A DNA stretch of 64,000 nt from Flaccisagitta enflata (taxonomy: Eukaryota; Chaetognatha; Sagittoidea; Aphragmophora): the NCBI GenBank assembly GCA_965153355.1, contig OZ231128.1, positions 30,194,001 to 30,258,000 on the forward strand, in the 5' to 3' direction. The notes under the pieces are model-generated. The model worked only from the letters and a program-made list of their open reading frames with translations, was not told where the DNA came from and searched no databases. The translations under genes were made by a program, and so were the position numbers. Every line of letters starts with the position of its first letter. Position 1 is the stretch's first letter. This document shows, one piece after another, positions 10,954 to 21,574 of the stretch.

Positions 10954-11569
10954 TACCCGTTGCCCTGCTGTGCATGATTGTAAATTTGAGTGAGGGGAGG
11001 CAGGGCAGCGGCCCAGAAGGGGACGAAGTCCTGTAAAACACAGGGGGACTTTCGTTCGTCCGTTCTTTCGTCCATCCGTTTGGGCTGAATTTAGGTCTAA
11101 GAGGGCTGATGTAAGGCCAGAAAGCCAGTTGGGGCTTGGATGGGCTGACTTGAGGCTTGAAAGAGCTGGATTAAGGCTTGGAAGGCCATAGAGAACTGAC
11201 TTGAGGATCAGATAGCTGATTTGAGGCTTGAGAGGCCTAATTTGAGGCAAGAGGTTGGATTTGAGGCCTAAGAGTCCAGATTTGAGGCTTGAGAGGCCAG
11301 ATTTGAGGCCTGAGAGGCCAGATCAAAGGCCTGAGAGGCCATATTCTAAGCCAGAGAGGCCAAATTTGAGGCTTAAGAGGCTAGATTTGAGGCCTGAGAG
11401 GCCAGATTGTAGGCCTGAGAGGTCTAGTTTGAGGCCTGAGAGGCCAGATTTGAGGCCTGAGAAGCCAGATTTGAGGCCTGAGGGGTCTGAGGGAGGGGGG
11501 GACGCACGCACGAACGAACGAAAGTCCCCTGTGTTTTACAGGACTTCGTCCCCTTCGGGGCCGCTGCCC

Positions 11570-11575
<6 letters not shown>
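10951..11575. mobile_element. Family B foldback element, best-preserved copy
   Basis: The terminal hairpin TGCCCTGC...GCAGGGCA is followed by GCGGCCCAGAAGGGGACGAA. The arm GACGAAGTCCTGTAAAACAC is matched at 11525-11553 by GTGTTTTACAGGACTTCGTC, and the end is GGGGCCGCTGCCCAAAAAG. The core 11080-11490 is a roughly 20-bp tandem of TTTGAGGCCTGAGAGGCCAG with internal palindromy. CGTTCGTCCGTTC and CGAACGAACG border the core. The element sits between two GA tracts of the same phase and strand. Confidence 0.9.
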
Positions 11576-11654
<79 letters not shown>

Positions 11655-11658
11655 GAAG
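11573..11658. repeat. (GA)n microsatellite, right flank of a family B copy
   Basis: About 42 GA units directly after the family B terminus. Confidence 0.95.
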
Positions 11659-11721
11659 AATATCGAATAGATACTGGCTTGAAGAGGCGTAGAAAGCTTG
11701 AGACACACGCCGGGGAATTAC

Positions 11722-11829
11722 CCGTAGGAATCGGCGTGGCAGGCGTGACAGAGGAGGCGATAGAAGATGGCTCGAGCGCAGGTGCTGACAACGTCGCTGT
11801 CACATCGGGTTGAGGTGAAGGAGCGCCGT
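11722..11829 (-). CDS. Exon of the large minus-strand gene (last one located)
   Basis: A pyrimidine-rich tract with acceptor CTCCTGACAG at 11830 precedes a 108-base exon; the donor is TACGG|GTAATT at 11722. It enters after one base of a split codon (phase 1), completing GAC with the preceding exon, and leaves in phase 1. It encodes DGAPSPQPDVTATLSAPALE, then a Ser/Pro/Thr-rich continuation ending near TPATPIPT. There is no stop codon, so at least one further exon is expected downstream (lower coordinates). The protein is not recognised, and the segment has no fold that I can see. The splice pairing is my inference from frame and consensus. Confidence 0.6.
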
Positions 11830-11879
11830 CTGTCAGGAGTAACAAGAAAACAGATGACAGAAAAAGAAGAAGAAAAAGA

Positions 11880-12099
11880 ACAAGTACCCCGGGGGTACAA
11901 CGATGCGTCCACATGCGGCTTAGCTTGTTAAGAATGATGCAATATTGCATCAACCTTGTGGAATGATGCAATGATCTGAGATATTTCCAAGATTCTATGC
12001 ATTTTCATCATTCTCAACTCGATCACCACGGACCGACGGACGGACGGACGGACGGACAGACAAAGCCTCTTATAGAGATGCGTGGACGCATCTAAAAAG
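11880..12099 (-). mobile_element. Family A copy, 'ATGCG' hairpin type
   Basis: The left end, read on the minus strand, is TTTTTAGATGCGTCCACGCATCTC followed by TATAAGAGGCTTTGTCTGTC (hairpin AGATGCGTCCACGCATCT). The right end contains TGTGGACGCATCGTT and then a second hairpin GTACCCCCGGGGTAC before TTGTTC. The right end therefore carries the same stem variant as the left hairpin. The element sits in an intron or downstream flank of the large gene. Confidence 0.8.
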
Positions 12100-12249
12100 A
12101 AAAAGAAAAAGAAAAAACAAACAAAGTCGATTCTGCATGGAGTTAGACAAAATTGGGCAAAGAAAGGGCACATCGGAGAGGCAGTGTTACGTCACCACGA
12201 CCATGGCATGTCAACGTCAAAATTTTTCCTCTAAAGTTTTTTTTTTCAT

Positions 12250-12700
12250 TTTTGGGCAACGGCCTCGAAGAGGACACAGTCCAGTAGAACACAGGGGGAC
12301 TTTTGTTAGTTTGTTTGTCTGTCCGTTTGTCTGTTCGTTTGTTTGTCTCTCCCATCATGCCTCTCAGGCTTCATATAAGACCTTCCACCTCAGACCTGTA
12401 ACCCAGTAGGCCTCTCAGTCATCAAATCAGGCCAATCAGGCTTCAAATCAAGCCTCTCAGGCCTCAAATCAGGCCTTTCAGCCTTCTTAGGCCTCTGATG
12501 GGCTCTCTCAAACCGGTATCTCTTTTGGGCCTCAAATCTGCCTCAAATCTCAAATCTGAAAAGGCAAATGAGTGGACAAACAAAAGTCCCCCTATATTCT
12601 ACATGACTTTGTCCCTTTTGGGGGCCGCTGCCCTGCTCCCTCTCACTAAAATTCATAATCTTACAAAGCAACGGGTATCGCTGACCACATATTGCCCATG
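12250..12700. mobile_element. Family B foldback element in an intron
   Basis: TTTTTGGGCAACGGCCTCGA opens the left end. The arm CAGTAGAACACAGGGGGACT is matched at about 12585-12615 by AGTCCCCCTATATTCTACAT. It closes GGGGGCCGCTGCCCTGC plus the terminal hairpin and AACGGGTATCGCTGACCA. The core 12355-12550 is a 15-20 bp tandem of CCTCTCAGGCTTCAAATCAG type. It lies between exons 11722-11829 and 12901-13043. Confidence 0.85.
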
Positions 12701-12900
12701 GGCGGCTGGTTTTATTTGTTTTTGTCTCACCATCTAGGCGCAACTAAATCGGTCATGAAAGCTCATGAATACAGAAATGTTGTACCGTGGCAGAAACAGA
12801 AGTGCATGCACAATCAGGGTGTAGATGACAGTGCATGAATTCGTATTCTTTTCATATTTCAGGTTATTCCAGTCCAGCAATATGTCTACATTTTAGTTAC

Positions 12901-13043
12901 CTGATTCGTTGAGGTGTGGTGGCAAGTCTACCGAGTCTCCTGTTCCACCACTCGATGGATCTCGCGAAGACAATCGCGGAGAACGCGGAGATCGAGGCGA
13001 GTAAGGCGACAGCGATGTACCACTCACACCCCCAGGAGATAAA
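12901..13043 (-). CDS. Exon of the large minus-strand gene
   Basis: The acceptor TTGTTCCTAG at 13044 and the donor AATCAG|GTAACT at 12901 bound a 143-base exon. It takes one base to complete a codon begun in exon 14196-14398 (TG+T, Cys), then reads LSPGGVSGTSLSPYSPRSPR, a Ser/Arg/Pro run and a Gly/Ser stretch to PPHLNES. It exits in phase 1 and matches exon 11722-11829. The repeated SPR units could be phosphorylation sites for proline-directed kinases; that is inference from composition only. Confidence 0.7.
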
Positions 13044-13092
13044 CTAGGAACAAATAAAAGGATGAGTAAAAAGATACCGTTACGGTAGAACA

Positions 13093-13097
13093 TTAGC

Positions 13098-13169
<72 letters not shown>
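13093..13169. repeat. (CAA)n microsatellite in an intron
   Basis: About 25 units, about 50 bp upstream of the acceptor of exon 12901-13043. On the transcribed strand it reads (TTG)n. Confidence 0.95.
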
Positions 13170-13860
13170 CAAAACAACAACAATACAAACAACGAGAAAA
13201 TAAAACTACACCAATGAAAACAAAAACAAACATTGAAAAAATCAAAGCAATAACAACAACAGCAGTCAAAATGACAACAACCACGAGAACAGCAACAATC
13301 ACGAAAACAACAACAATCACGAGAACCAGAACAAGAGGCCTCTTGATTCTTCTTTTCTGCAAAATTCTATCCTACAAAGCTGCCGACCAGAAAAGTGAAG
13401 CCCCCCCCCCCCCAACGCACTCTATATCTGCATGATGCCTACCATTCTTACCACGCTCAAAAAGCTCTTAGAGTCCACTAAGCAGTGAACAATATCACAT
13501 CTGGACATGAGTCCAGCAAATACCCACTTCTTCACCTTCACAGGCAGAAAGTAACGAAGAAAACAGGTTGAAGATGACCATTTCAATAAAACGACATGTT
13601 TGTAATTCTTTCTTCATCAGTGCAAATCTGATGCGGAATGCTACCTAAAACGCAGAACGACGTTGACAACTATCCAATAATCATGAGAATTCCTCCCTCT
13701 ATTTTAAAATAAATTGAGATTTAGTTCAAGATATGATTCCAATTCATATTGACTGTAAATCATATCGGCGACATTGCAATGGAGCGGTAATCTTAAAACC
13801 GAAATATGCAAATCATCCTAAAGCTGACTTCAATTGCTATTCTTCAACCATCATTTCTCC
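13170..13860. other. Intronic sequence
   Basis: Degenerate CAA-rich continuation to about 13330, a C10 run near 13400, then unique sequence with no element recognised. Confidence 0.4.
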
Positions 13861-13866
13861 CTTTAT

Positions 13867-13990
13867 TAAGTCTTCGTCTTCGTCTTCGTCTTCGTCTTCG
13901 TCTTCGTCTTCGTCTTCGCCTTCGTCTTCGTCTTCGTCTTCTTCTTCCCTCTTCCTTCTTCTCCTTCTTCTCCTTCTTCTCCTTCTTCTT
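13867..13990. repeat. (TCTTCG)n / (CTT)n repeat in an intron
   Basis: About 12 TCTTCG hexamers passing into CTCCTTCTT units. Confidence 0.9.
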
Positions 13991-14063
13991 CCGGGACCTG
14001 CCGATATCCTTCGTACCCTGCCGACAAGCGGCGCTGCTCGCTGCCCCAGAATCAAGAGGCCTG

Positions 14064-14171
<108 letters not shown>

Positions 14172-14195
14172 AAAAAAAGAAAGCTCATGACTAAC

Positions 14196-14398
14196 CAGCG
14201 AGTCGTTGACAACAATGTCGGGTCCTGTTGTTCCGTTTCTGTTGGCTCTCTTTTAACAGGCTTCACTGAGTCGAACAAAGACGGTGGCGGAGTTGTGGGA
14301 GGCGATGGCTGAGGAGATGATTCGCCTTTTGGCAGGTTAAGTTCGATCGACGTACCGAGAGAGGGCACGGACACAAGCTCACGGCTAGTGTTCTGAGG
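14196..14398 (-). CDS. Exon of the large minus-strand gene
   Basis: A 203-base exon with acceptor CTGCTTTTCACAG at 14399 and donor CGCTG|GTTAGT at 14196. It starts in phase 0, as required by exon 14814-18005. It reads PQNTSRELVSVPSLGTSIEL, NLPKGESSPQPSPPTTPPPS and LFDSVKPVKREPTETEQQDP, and leaves in phase 2 (TG), completed to Cys by exon 12901-13043. A (CT)n tract supplies the sequence upstream of its acceptor. The stretch VKPVKREPTE is a lysine- and glutamate-rich patch in an otherwise Pro/Ser-rich exon; no domain is recognised. Confidence 0.75.
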
Positions 14399-14407
14399 CT
14401 GTGAAAA

Positions 14408-14408
<1 letters not shown>

Positions 14409-14471
<63 letters not shown>
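14409..14471. repeat. (GA)n microsatellite next to an acceptor
   Basis: About 31 units; on the gene strand (CT)n ends 10 bp before the 3' splice site at 14399. Confidence 0.95.
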
Positions 14472-14476
<5 letters not shown>

Positions 14477-14580
14477 AAGCGCATCAGCGCGACGTCATCC
14501 AAAAATTACCCATCCAGGCCTCAAATCAACCCTATCTCAAATCTACCCTCCAGGCCTCAAATCTGCTTTCAATGACCTAA

Positions 14581-14813
<233 letters not shown>

Positions 14814-15555
14814 TTTTTTCAAGCAATGAATCGGCGAATCGGTTTGTCCAGAAGGTGGACAACAATTGGGCGAGTATTTGTAACAGTTGGATGAGACGAC
14901 TTTGACTGCGCTTGGCGTAGAAACGTTCAAAGCGGAAGTGACGAAATCCGCCGTAGACGCCGCGCAGCCAACGACGCCGCCAACACCGGCGCCGTTGCCA
15001 CTGACGGTGCTGACAACGACGCCCCCGTTACGGTCGACGCTGTCGTCTTCGTCGGTGTCGAGGTTCTTCCTGGCAAAATTATTATCAACGTCTTTGGAAG
15101 CGACACCTTCGCCGTCACCGTCACCAAGACTGCTGTCGTTGATGCGATCGTCTTCTCGGCGACAGTGATTATTAGACAATCGTACGAGAAAAGGCTCAAC
15201 GTGATTGGTAGTGGTGACGATGACTGTGCAAGGTTGGACGCGAGGCGAAGGTCTGGAGGAAGAAGCGTAAGAGGAAGCGCAGGTGGCGATAAAAGTCGTC
15301 GGCGAAATCACGGACCGACCGCCGCGATTCGATACGCGGAAGGTCGAGGTCGCTGAGGATGGTGAGGAAGAGGACGACGTTGCTGCGCCTGCTCCTGCTG
15401 CTCCTGCTGCTCCTGCAGCTGCATCAACGCCCGTTGCCGCAACATCGCCGACTGATTTCACGTCGAGGTTGTTGTTGTTGTGGTTGCTATTGCTGTTACT
15501 GTTGCTGTTGTTTTTGGAAGTGCGTGAATTTGATGAAACAGAAAGTTGTTGTTGT

Positions 15556-15643
<88 letters not shown>

Positions 15644-17666
15644 CTCGTTGATGTTGATCCTTTTCTTCTTGCTTCAGATTCTTGAGATGGGGAAATACGA
15701 AATGGGTTATCGATGCAGACGAGCTGCTTGATAATAACTGCTTATCTAAGTTGTTCTTGCCACGTAATTGCTTTTTCGTTCGTGACTGTCGTCGTTCTTG
15801 GTTCTTCTTATCAGTATCGTCGATTTTCTCGCCTTTTCTCGACTTTTGACGTTGCCTCTTTTTGTCGCTTTTGCATTCGTTTTCGTCGTCTTCGACTTTT
15901 GATTCGTCAGATGCCAAAGTATCGGTTTTCATGCACCGAGAAATGTCAACTTGCGCGTTATCGGTATTACGACGGAAATGAAGACTTTGGTTACGATCAT
16001 CGTTACAGTGGGTGTATTCATCGTCACCAGGGAAGTGGTTCTCCTCGTCGTAATCTTCGTGCTTATCGTCTTCAAATCTGTCTCTATTTCCTCTCAACGA
16101 CGACGAGGAACATTTATCACGTTGTTCTACTTCTCGACTTTCGCCGTCAATTTCACGGAGATCGCTGTTGTTGTCGTGGTCGTCGAGGAAGGAAGCGTTA
16201 AAATCTGTCCTTCCACTGTTTCTTTCGTCGTAATCGCGTAGAGACGTATTGATTGAATGAAGGTTTTCGTCATAGATAAGGTTCTTTCCACTGTGAACGT
16301 TTGATGCCGCCCCTGGAAGTGTGGATGCCCGATGAGAGATCAGATCGGGGGCTGAGACGTTAATCCGTTCGCTTCTCAGTCTGCTGATGGCGTTGGTAGT
16401 TGTTGTCGCGCCGCTGCAGGTGGTAATGATGATCTTGCCATCGGCTGTTGTTGATGGAACGTCGTAATTTTCTTTTTCTCGGTCGCTCAATCCAGTTGAC
16501 GAGGGATTTGTTGAACAGGTCTTAGGGTCTGCCGTGGATGACGCTTTCGTCGAGACTGACTTGGATGGCGTTGACGTTAACAACGGCTGATGTTGTTGCT
16601 GCTGCAGCGGTAAAGGCTGTGTTGTCGACGCCGACTGCGGCAGCGGCGGATGCTGCTGCTGCTTCGGCTGCTTCGACGACGACTGTCTCGATGACTGTCT
16701 TTTCTTTTTAAGCGGCGATGAATTGGCGGAAGAAGACAATTTCCGGGCGTCGTAGGAATGTAAAGGCGAAGACGAAGCGGAAACGGAGGCGGAGGACGTG
16801 CCGTTGGGGAAAAAGCGATCGTTACGTGGATGATACTTGGCCGTGGAAAAGGAACTGTTCAGGCGATGTTGCAAATAGGCCGGCAAATACGCGGGATCAT
16901 GCTGTAAATGGCGCAAATGATGATGATGATGATGAGAGTGTTGCTGTTGATGATGACGATGCTGTTGTTGTTGTTGATGGTCGTGCGATAAATGATGAGG
17001 ATGATTATTATAGAAGGAAGAAGATAGAGGCGAGGACGAGCTGCCGTCGAGGCCGTCGATGTCGTCGCTATCTTCCGGATCGAGAGGAGGATATACGTAC
17101 TGAGGATTATTTTCAGGCAAGTAATAAAGAGTCAAGCTAAGTTGCGACGCTTTCTTCTGCAGCAAACGCCGTCTAGAAGGAGATTCATGCTGCTGTTGCT
17201 GTTGCTGTTGTTTTTGTTGCGGCTGCTTTTGTTTTTGTCCTGGTTGGTGTTGCGAAGAAGACGAATCCGCGACGTCGCCGAGGAGGCTACTGGAAGAGGA
17301 GGTTCTATGACAGGAAGAAGAAACAGGCATGCGTTGTTGCTGTAGTTGCTGTACTTTACTATGAACAGGCGAGGATGAAATGGATGCGGGAAAATCGAAG
17401 GACCGACGCTGAACATCGTTTGTCGCGTAACAGGCGTTAGAGGAGGAGGAGGAGGAGTTGAGGATGCGAGGTGATATAATATTTTTTCGTCGACGATCTA
17501 CTTCTTCGTCTTCTTCTTCTTCTTTGTCTTCGTCGTCGACGTCTTCTGCTACCCGTCGATGATGCTGCAGCATGTGACCGTCGTCGTCAGAAAACGAGCG
17601 CGACTCCGACACTTCGTCGCCGAGGTAAAACTTCGGCGTGATGTTGTCGTCGTCGTCGTAGTTCCG

Positions 17667-17710
<44 letters not shown>

Positions 17711-18005
17711 GCTGTTGCTGTTGCTGTTGATGTTGTTGTTGTTGTTGTTGTTTAGATTCTTTGCCTTGTATGGAGACAAATTTGGAGCATGTAGGTACGT
17801 AGGTTTCCGCAACCGCATGAACGATAGTGTGAACAAGAATTTGCTGTGAAGCTTGAGTGGGAGTAGCACGAGCGTGTTGGTGGGAAGTGGAGGCAGCGCG
17901 AGCGTGTTGATGGGTTGATGAAGGAGTGCTGCGTGGGGATTCGGTGACAGTTGCGGGCTGCTGAGTGCGTGGGACGAGGCACCCGGAGTTATCGTCCACT
18001 TGTTG
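14814..18005 (-). CDS. 3.2-kb exon: low-complexity Gln/Ser/His-rich protein segment
   Basis: A single open frame of 1,064 codons between acceptor TTTTAACCAG (18006) and donor GAAAAAA|GTAAGA (14814), phase 0 at both ends. Approximate exon residues: 80-130 long poly-Gln with His; 150-175 acidic (VDDEDKEEEEDEEVD); 255-275 Gln/Lys; 290-315 a less repetitive stretch SQLSLTLYYLPENNPQYVYP plus an acidic tail; 345-385 His/Gln; 440-500 Ser/Gln; 735-775 basic (KKRQRQKSRKGEK), possibly a nuclear localisation signal; 815-860 poly-Gln; 870-890 Asn/Ser; then Ala/Gly and Ser runs and a final Cys/Pro segment. Gln is mostly CAA. I do not recognise the protein. The intact length and phase-matched neighbours make coding very likely, and the segment probably is largely disordered. 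Confidence 0.85.
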
Positions 18006-18039
18006 CTGGTTAAAATATCATTTGAACGAATGTTAGTCT

Positions 18040-18200
18040 ACATGCATACACTCTTTTCTTTGACTAAGAACCTTGTTTGTAAGAACATAGAGGCTCAGAT
18101 GTGGGGAAAAAAAAGGAAAATCCTAAGAACAATTTGAGCCTCAAACTGCCCTAGAAATAAAAACATTGAGCCTCAGAAAAAAATAACATGTTCTAATGAG
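18040..18200. repeat. Family D repeat (TAAGAACAT...GAGGCT) in an intron
   Basis: TTTGTAAGAACATAGAGGCT is followed by TAAGAACAATTTGAGCCTCA, ACATTGAGCCTCAG and AACATGTTCT; the ends are partly inverted. The same units occur at 21165-21570, 21945-22260 and 23905-24130. Confidence 0.6.
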
Positions 18201-18227
18201 AAAAAAAAAAAAAGAGTGTGTCGGTCT

Positions 18228-18229
18228 GA

Positions 18230-18307
<78 letters not shown>
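18228..18307. repeat. (CT)n microsatellite in an intron
   Basis: About 39 units, 27 bp from the donor of exon 18334-18646; (GA)n on the gene strand. Confidence 0.95.
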
Positions 18308-18310
<3 letters not shown>

Positions 18311-18333
18311 CTTTTTATCATAAACCAACTAAC

Positions 18334-18646
18334 CTCCAAGTGAGGTACTTTTGTTTCTACTCGGGATTGTTTCCTCAATCGCCTCAAGGAACCGCTGCTG
18401 CCGTTGGAAGGGAGGGATTTCGACTGGCGCTCGCGATTGGTCGACGCAATCGGAGCTGGGCGATCTTGAATGACGGAAAGGGCCGAGGCGGCGTTTTTAT
18501 CACAATTGTCCAATTTACTCGTTATACTATGCTCTTGGTTTTCGGTTTCACCGTTGATCTTTGGCGGAGATTTTCCGGAAAAAGATGGGCTTTGATTTCG
18601 ACAATCGGCGCATTTATCGATCGTCGCATCAGAGCGTCGTTTTGAT
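18334..18646 (-). CDS. Exon of the large minus-strand gene
   Basis: A 313-base exon from acceptor TTCTTTTTAG (18647) to donor CTTGGAG|GTTAGT (18334). One base completes the codon opened by exon 19058-19179. It then reads SKRRSDATIDKCADCRNQSP, SFSGKSPPKINGETENQEHS, a Lys/Asn region, and SKSLPSNGSSGSLRRLRKQS before VETKVPHLE. It leaves in phase 0. The LRRLRKQS segment resembles a basophilic-kinase target by composition. The C-x2-C pair (CADC) is isolated and does not form a recognisable zinc motif. Confidence 0.75.
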
Positions 18647-19057
18647 CTAAAAAGAAGTTCAGAGAGATTGATATTTCATTGTCCAGTTTCAGAAATATCT
18701 GCCATGTTGGCACTGGTTCGAGAATTCGTAACCACAACTACAAGTTACCCTCGTTACTGTTTAAAATCAACATATTTTTTTATACTTACCTTTAAGTTTC
18801 CACATCGACAAAACACTTATCATAAAAAGAAAAAAAAACTATGTCAAGAACAAAAAGCTTAACATCGGAACACACAACTACTGAAATGGCATAATGGACT
18901 TGGTTCATCTAGCCCTTTTTAAATTAAATTCAAAATTAACAATTTGACATCCTCTTTTAAATACAAAATTTACTGATGAGGTAAAAGATATTTTTGAGTA
19001 CATATGAGAGACATAGCAGGTTGAGCAGCAGTAGGGTACACGCGATAAAAAACTTAC
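18647..19057. other. Intron without notable content
   Basis: AT-rich, with A-runs near 18820. Nothing else seen. Confidence 0.5.
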
Positions 19058-19179
19058 CCGGTAGCGTTAATCCCGAATTGTGTACTGTCGCGGTGAGGCA
19101 GAGGACCGTCTCCACAATGATTGTTGTTATGATTCAACGAAATACCGCTTCGGACGTCTCCATTACCAATCCGCTTAAT
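19058..19179 (-). CDS. Exon of the large minus-strand gene
   Basis: A 122-base exon. The acceptor is ACACACATTTAG at 19180, directly joined to a (CA)n microsatellite on the gene strand; the donor is CTACCGG|GTAAGT, a full consensus. It starts in phase 0 and reads IKRIGNGDVRSGISLNHNNN, then HCGDGPLPHRDSTQFGINAT, leaving GG in phase 2 for the next exon. No domain is recognised. With only about 15 unique bases before the acceptor, the branch point must lie in or beyond the microsatellite. Confidence 0.7.
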
Positions 19180-19183
19180 CTAA

Positions 19184-19185
<2 letters not shown>

Positions 19186-19261
<76 letters not shown>
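19186..19261. repeat. (GT)n microsatellite abutting a 3' splice site
   Basis: About 38 units. It ends 6 bp from the exon boundary at 19179. Confidence 0.95.
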
Positions 19262-19263
<2 letters not shown>

Positions 19264-19413
19264 CATAAATTGAGAGCGAGTACAAGTCACTTGAGAGTGA
19301 TGAAGTCAGAGAGAGAAAGTGACGGGAGAGCAAATGATTTAAAAATTGGCTTCCGTTTTTCATCGCTTAAAAACAACATCATTTTCAATACGTATCACAC
19401 AAACTGAACCAAC

Positions 19414-19776
19414 CTGTTCTTTTTGGGATTTTACATTGCGAACGTCTTTGTCCGCTCTAGTCGATCGTCTGGCTAGTTCTTCTTTCGTTGCTACCGATGA
19501 TGTTGAATGCGGGGAAATTGCTAACGATGCTACAGCTTCGCCGCCTGCTCTGGGAGACCCTGACGGTACGTTGACCGTCGGATTTCGTCTATGATGATCA
19601 TCGGTCGATCTGCCGATAGGAGGCGTCGAAGCTGCGGCGTTGACCACGGCGTTGACGTTGGCGGAAGACTCGACTTCCGTAGCGCCAGAATCGTCCGTGG
19701 AAACGCGCACTTGAGCGGAGCACGGAGAGTTGGAGACGATCGTCGAACAACAAAGAGATGCAAAGTGACCTGGGAC
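19414..19776 (-). CDS. Exon of the large minus-strand gene
   Basis: A 363-base exon (121 codons, phase 0 in and out) between acceptor CTCCCTTTTTCAG and donor GAACAG|GTTGGT. It reads VPGHFASLCCSTIVSNSPCS, then an Ala/Val/Ser region with ESSANVNAVVNAAASTPPIG, RSTDDHHRRNPTVNVPSGSP, and SVATKEELARRSTRADKDVR. A short poly-C tract precedes the acceptor. The terminal KEELARRSTRADKDVRNVKS stretch could form a charged helix. No family is recognised. Confidence 0.75.
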
Positions 19777-19922
19777 CTGAAAAAGGGAGAAGGGGGGGGG
19801 GGGGGTAGGTGATGCACGTCAAAATAAGACCAAGAGATGTTAAGTGAGAAAGAAATAAAGCGTGAAGCGCGTGAAGCATATGAATTGAAAACAGTACTAA
19901 ATGGATGATAGCTATGTCGCAC

Positions 19923-20028
19923 CGGTCCTTTTCCTCCCTGGCCTTGCCTTCCGCAGCTCAACTTCACTGTCTTTCGTCCGTGAGTAATCCCTCTGCTACC
20001 CGTACTTTTAATGTGCTTGTTTTCTCTA
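19923..20028 (-). CDS. Exon of the large minus-strand gene, upstream junction unresolved
   Basis: A 106-base exon from acceptor CATATCATTCTAG (20029) to donor GGACCG|GTGCGA (19923). Only one frame is open: a completing base, then RENKHIKSTGSRGITHGRKT, VKLSCGRQGQGGKGP. It leaves in phase 0 and fits exon 19414-19776. It needs two bases from upstream, but exon 20572-20888 ends in phase 0. A small exon of length 2 mod 3 may be missing between them, or one boundary is misplaced. The segment is basic and Gly-rich. Confidence 0.55.
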
Positions 20029-20571
20029 CTAGAATGATATGATATGAATGAAATGACAAATACACATACACACACACTAACGCAAACACGGATTGTGTTT
20101 CCCTTTTTAATGAAATTCGATTGATGGGTCTCTGTTGGAAAAAAAATTAGTTTGACTTTTACAAGGCTTCACGCGCACACAATTGCTTCCTTTGTAATTT
20201 ATGAAATTTTCGTAAATTGAATTCATTCAATCATTTCCAGAGATCAAATTTCGCGATGAAAAAGCCAGAATTTCACTTCAGTCGTCTCAAAATTCAATTG
20301 CCATGAAAAAAAAACAATGAAAGAGAAAAAAAATGAACTTACTTGAACCAGATTAAAGAAAAGAAAAGAAGAGAAAGAAAAAAAAAAAGGAAAATAAAGA
20401 AAAGAGAACTAAATTGAGGTCGAGAAATTTTAGGTCATGAAAACGAAATCTATTCATCAAGACAAATAGACAATACAATCATGAGAAAAGAAGGCAAATA
20501 ATAACGAAAGCAACAACAGCGATAAAAAACAAAAACAAAACAAAAACAAACAAAAAACGACAAGTCCTTAC
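20029..20571. other. Intron; possible hidden small exon
   Basis: Contains a good acceptor (TTTTTTTTCCAACAG near 20137) and a good donor (TTCAA|GTAAGT near 20343), but no combination restored the frame without a stop. A-rich near 20350-20410. Confidence 0.4.
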
Positions 20572-20888
20572 TCTGTTTTGCACCGTGGACTGGGCGGCGG
20601 CTGCGGAAGAGGCCGTCGAGTGAAATCGTGGAAACGGTGATTCCGATCGCCGCAGCGGCGAAGGCGTCGAGGACAACGAAGGCGGCAGCGGGAAATGACA
20701 AGGAGGCGGAGACACGCCGGAAATGGCGGGCGTCGACGTTCGAATCGGGCCGCCTCCTCGACCGTCGCCACTTCCACCACCACCGCCGTTACCACCGAAG
20801 CCGATTCCGTTTACGCCACCACCACCACCACCTTGAATGGGAGGAGGGGACCAGTCCTTCCAATGTTTACGGCGAGGATAACGAGAAC
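20572..20888 (-). CDS. Exon of the large minus-strand gene, Gly/Pro/Ser-rich
   Basis: A 317-base exon with acceptor CTTCTTGCAG and donor AACAGA|GTAAGG. Two bases complete a Gly codon begun in exon 27956-28198. It reads SRYPRRKHWKDWSPPPIQ, a Gly-rich block with Asn, PIRTSTPAISGVSPPPCHFP, and LPPSLSSTPSPLRRSESPFP, ending AQSTVQNR in phase 0. The basic-aromatic KHWKDW element is the least repetitive part and the best candidate for conservation. The next exon in order does not match in phase. Confidence 0.7.
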
Positions 20889-20922
20889 CTGCAAGAAGGT
20901 AGGTGGGTTGTTTTATTAACGC

Positions 20923-20924
<2 letters not shown>

Positions 20925-21000
<76 letters not shown>

Positions 21001-21045
21001 ATCATTGTTGTTGACTTGTTGTTTTAATTGAAAGAGAGAAAGAGA

Positions 21046-21112
<67 letters not shown>

Positions 21113-21138
21113 AGAGGAAGAGAGAAAGAGAGAGAAGC
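20925..21138. repeat. (GTT)n and (GA)n microsatellites upstream of an acceptor
   Basis: About 28 GTT units (20925-21010), then about 50 GA units (21032-21138). On the gene strand they form (CT)n then (AAC)n leading to the acceptor at 20889. Confidence 0.95.
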
Positions 21139-21164
21139 AAGTCTTTTTTTTAACAAATATTATA

Positions 21165-21570
21165 CCCTTTTTGTTATAAGAGACTTTTTTTAAGAGACAC
21201 GAGCCTGAGATTTGCCAAAATTTTAGGAATAAAATAAGAGAATGCCCAGGCTGAGATTCAGTTAGGGAAATTTTTGAGGAAATTTTTACAAGAATTGTAT
21301 CAAAACAATTAACAATTATTAATATTTGATAAAAGATTGGTAATTCTCTGAAAAAAGATACTTCTTTTATGGTTTTGCCCATCAAAACAAGCAAGATATT
21401 TGATGTTTTTTTGTACACTTATTTTTTTTTATAAGAACCAAGTTTATAAGAACGTTAGGCCTCAAATCGTCAAAAATTTAAGAACATGCTAAGAACATTG
21501 GAAGGCTTCATTTCTTGAAAAAATTAAGAATATTAGGCTTGAAATCTTAAAAATCTAAGAACATTTTTTT
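21165..21570. repeat. Family D repeats in an intron
   Basis: Units such as TTATAAGAGACTTTTTTTAA, GAGCCTGAGATTTGCCAAAA, TAAGAACCAAGTTTATAAGA and TAAGAACATTGGAAGGCTTC recur with GGCCTC/GAGGC cores and 'taagaac' ends. Confidence 0.6.
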
Positions 21571-21574
21571 TCTG

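Noticed and set aside
14887-17140. Several plus-strand frames of 90-160 codons
   Set aside because: Antisense shadows of exon 14814-18005.
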